Shown here piece by piece: positions 5,137 to 6,331 of a DNA stretch of 6,331 bases. The DNA lies in assembly GCA_012027055.1 (NCBI GenBank), contig VEPF01000270.1, positions 1-6,331 of the forward strand. Direction: 5' to 3'. Numbering within the stretch: the first letter of the stretch is position 1; every line of letters begins with the position of its first letter. The translations under genes were made by a program, and so were the position numbers. Origin of the DNA: Gemmatimonadota bacterium (GTDB lineage: Bacteria; Gemmatimonadota; Gemmatimonadetes; Longimicrobiales; RSA9). The notes under the pieces are model-generated. The model was given only the letters and a program-made list of their open reading frames with translations, was not told the origin of the DNA and searched no databases.

Positions 5137-6108
5137 GTGGCTGCAACCTACGCGGCGCGACGAGCGAGCCACAACCTGAACACGACCGACGCAGCGCCTT
5201 TCCGGCGCATCTTCGAGCGGGTGCACGCCGCCCACCCCGACTGCCTGGCGGACGAGTGGCTGACGCACCCCTGCGCCGATGCCCACGGCCGTGACTGCTG
5301 CCGCCCGATCGTCTGGAGCCGGCGCAACGGGCCGTGGCACCGGCACGAGGTGATCTTCGTGGGGGCCGCGCCGGGCAACGCCGGCGGCAAAGGCGGCGGC
5401 CGCCTGGGCGCCCACGGCACCCGGATCCCGTTCGGCGGCGATGTTGCGGGCGCCAATCTGGATGTGCTGCTCGGCAGCATCGGCCTCGACCGCAATCACA
5501 CCTTCCTGGCGGCTGCCCTGAACCAGTTGCCCGCGGCGGGCGGAGGCGAGCCGGGGCTGGCGGAGCTGCAGGCGCCGGTCGGTGACTACCCCAGCAGCCT
5601 GCACCTGCTGCGGGACACCATCATCGCCTGCGGTCCCGGCCTGTTGGTGGCCCTCGGCAACGTGGCGCTGCGCGCCGCGCTGGCGGCCGTCCGGATCATC
5701 GATCGGACACCGCCCCCCCGGTTGCCGGCCCTGAGCCGGATCCGGCGCGCCGGGCTGTCGCGGACCCAGCTCGAGGCCTGGCCACAGGCGCTGCTTCCGG
5801 CCGAATCGTTCGGGGCTGGCTGGCGGTCTTCCTGGGGGGCGGAGCCCCTGCCGCACCTGCTGCTCATCACCCACCCCAGCGCGCAGAACATGTCCCCGTT
5901 CGCCGGTCCGGAGACGCGGTTTCACACCCGCATGCTCGACGCGCGCGCGGCGCTGCGGCACGCCGTGGCCGCGCGCTTCGGCTGGGTGATCCCTGCCACC
6001 CGCGCGGAACCGCCCGCTGATGGCATCTACGCGCTGCCCGAGTGGCGCGAGCTGGGCGCGCCCCGGCATGCCCGGCTGGACCGGCTCTGGCGCGCCCGCG
6101 GCGTGTGA
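5137..6108 (+). CDS. Uracil-DNA glycosylase superfamily-like protein with atypical motifs
   Basis: The 323-residue frame shows the order of elements found in the uracil-DNA glycosylase superfamily (families 4 and 5). The first is a strand ending in VGAAPG (75-80), where typical members have GEAPG. Then come RIPFGGDVAGANLD (96-109), a strand leading to LNQLP (128-132) at the place of the usual NVVK-type motif, LLVALGNVAL (169-178), and ITHPSAQNMS (244-253) matching the C-terminal HPS loop that grips DNA. Such enzymes excise damaged bases. The family-4 iron-sulfur cysteine pattern is not evident. Instead C36, C46, C54 and C55, with nearby histidines, lie before motif A. Residues 185-235 are an extra insertion and 284-323 a C-terminal extension. 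GTG at 5137 is the first start codon after an in-frame stop at 5083-5085 but has no clear ribosome binding site; another GTG at 5221 is possible. Whether it cuts uracil, another base or nothing is unknown. Confidence 0.72.
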   Translation: MAATYAARRASHNLNTTDAAPFRRIFERVHAAHPDCLADEWLTHPCADAHGRDCCRPIVWSRRNGPWHRHEVIFVGAAPGNAGGKGGGRLGAHGTRIPFGGDVAGANLDVLLGSIGLDRNHTFLAAALNQLPAAGGGEPGLAELQAPVGDYPSSLHLLRDTIIACGPGLLVALGNVALRAALAAVRIIDRTPPPRLPALSRIRRAGLSRTQLEAWPQALLPAESFGAGWRSSWGAEPLPHLLLITHPSAQNMSPFAGPETRFHTRMLDARAALRHAVAARFGWVIPATRAEPPADGIYALPEWRELGAPRHARLDRLWRARGV

Positions 6109-6132
6109 ACGGGCATCGGGAACATTGACCCA

Positions 6133-6154
6133 AACGCTTGGCGGTCTTAGCGTT
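6133..6154. repeat. Small inverted repeat upstream of the last open frame
   Basis: AACGCT (6133-6138) and AGCGTT (6149-6154) are perfect mirror arms with a 10-base spacer. They lie just upstream of the TATACT box, so they could be an operator, or a weak hairpin after the glycosylase-like gene. Six-base arms alone are weak evidence. Confidence 0.25.
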
Positions 6155-6160
6155 CAGCGA

Positions 6161-6331
6161 ATGGTATACTACGCCCGCATACCGTTGCGCATCCTGATCC
6201 CCACCGTCACCGTGCACCTCCGGACCGACGATGGCGAGCTGTCCATCCGCGCCCGCTGGCGCAGTTCACCGCTGCAGCTGCAGCGCCTGAGCCTGCACCG
6301 CATGCGGAATTGTCGGCTGTTGGTTCGTGGA
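6161..6331 (+). CDS. Start of an unidentified protein, cut by the window end
   Basis: From ATG at 6161 the frame stays open for 57 codons to the last base. Third codon positions are strongly G/C from about codon 5 to codon 45, which favours this frame; one other plus frame is also open but reads as alanine-proline-rich low-complexity sequence. The visible residues begin MVYYARIPLRILIPTV, continue with a polar HLRTDDGEL stretch, and end in arginine- and leucine-rich sequence. No domain can be named. The start is uncertain. There is no ribosome binding site before 6161, and the ATG sits inside the candidate extended -10 promoter. Either translation starts further in (for example TTG at 6185 or GTG at 6212), or transcription begins near 6160 from the alternative promoter and the message is leaderless. 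It follows the glycosylase-like gene by 52 bases. Confidence 0.45.
   Translation, partial: MVYYARIPLRILIPTVTVHLRTDDGELSIRARWRSSPLQLQRLSLHRMRNCRLLVRG
6162..6170 (+). promoter_or_regulatory. Candidate extended -10 promoter
   Basis: TGGTATACT is a close match to the extended -10 form (TG, one base, TATAAT-like). A GC-rich discriminator (ACGCCCGC) follows, and the region just upstream is less GC-rich than the rest of the window. No good -35 box lies at 16-18 bases. TTGACC at 6125-6130 is too far for this box but is 17 bases from a weak TAGCGT at 6148-6153, an alternative promoter that would start transcription near 6160. Confidence 0.4.

Noticed and set aside
5068..6069. N-terminal extension of the PLP enzyme frame by 334 codons
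   Set aside because: The extension is antisense to the glycosylase-like gene and has no homology to the family. A strong ribosome binding site places the real start at 5067.

Overview
The window is a GC-rich stretch of bacterial chromosome, most likely from a proteobacterium. The evidence for this is strong G/C preference at third codon positions, Shine-Dalgarno sites before several genes, and a LemA/DUF2207 pair next to a TfoX-N protein. The exact lineage cannot be read from the sequence. I saw no tRNA, rRNA, insertion sequence, integrase or CRISPR array, and nothing that looks like a recently acquired island.

Layout. (1) Positions 41-3669 carry five plus-strand genes: a 59-residue protein with two membrane segments, a LemA-family protein, a DUF2207 (YciQ-like) membrane protein with a glycine-rich tail, a 185-residue acidic protein I do not recognise, and a 109-residue TfoX-N protein. 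The gaps are 139, 28, 101 and 10 bases. The last four could be one operon, and the first is less certainly linked. The 139-base gap at 221-359 holds a pyrimidine tract (292-308) and the lemA ribosome binding site, but no terminator or promoter I would defend. (2) The next gene, 3778-5067, is on the minus strand and converges on the TfoX-N gene. It encodes a Cys/Met-metabolism PLP enzyme with a full active site. The 108 bases between the two stop codons hold a very long hairpin. (3) At 5137 a plus-strand gene diverges from the PLP gene across a 69-base palindrome-rich gap. It encodes an unusual member of the uracil-DNA glycosylase superfamily. (4) After it lies a short gap with promoter-like sequence, then an open frame that runs off the window end.

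How the genes work together. LemA and DUF2207 proteins are commonly encoded side by side and probably form one membrane-associated unit, whose biochemical role is still poorly defined. The acidic protein and the TfoX-N protein are linked to it only by position. The PLP enzyme and the glycosylase-like protein are ordinary single-gene neighbours, in sulfur amino acid metabolism and probably nucleic acid repair.

I do not see a clearly new multi-gene system. The items most worth a second look are the 27-position hairpin at 3702-3767, the altered motifs and N-terminal cysteine/histidine cluster of the glycosylase-like protein, and the unrecognised acidic protein.
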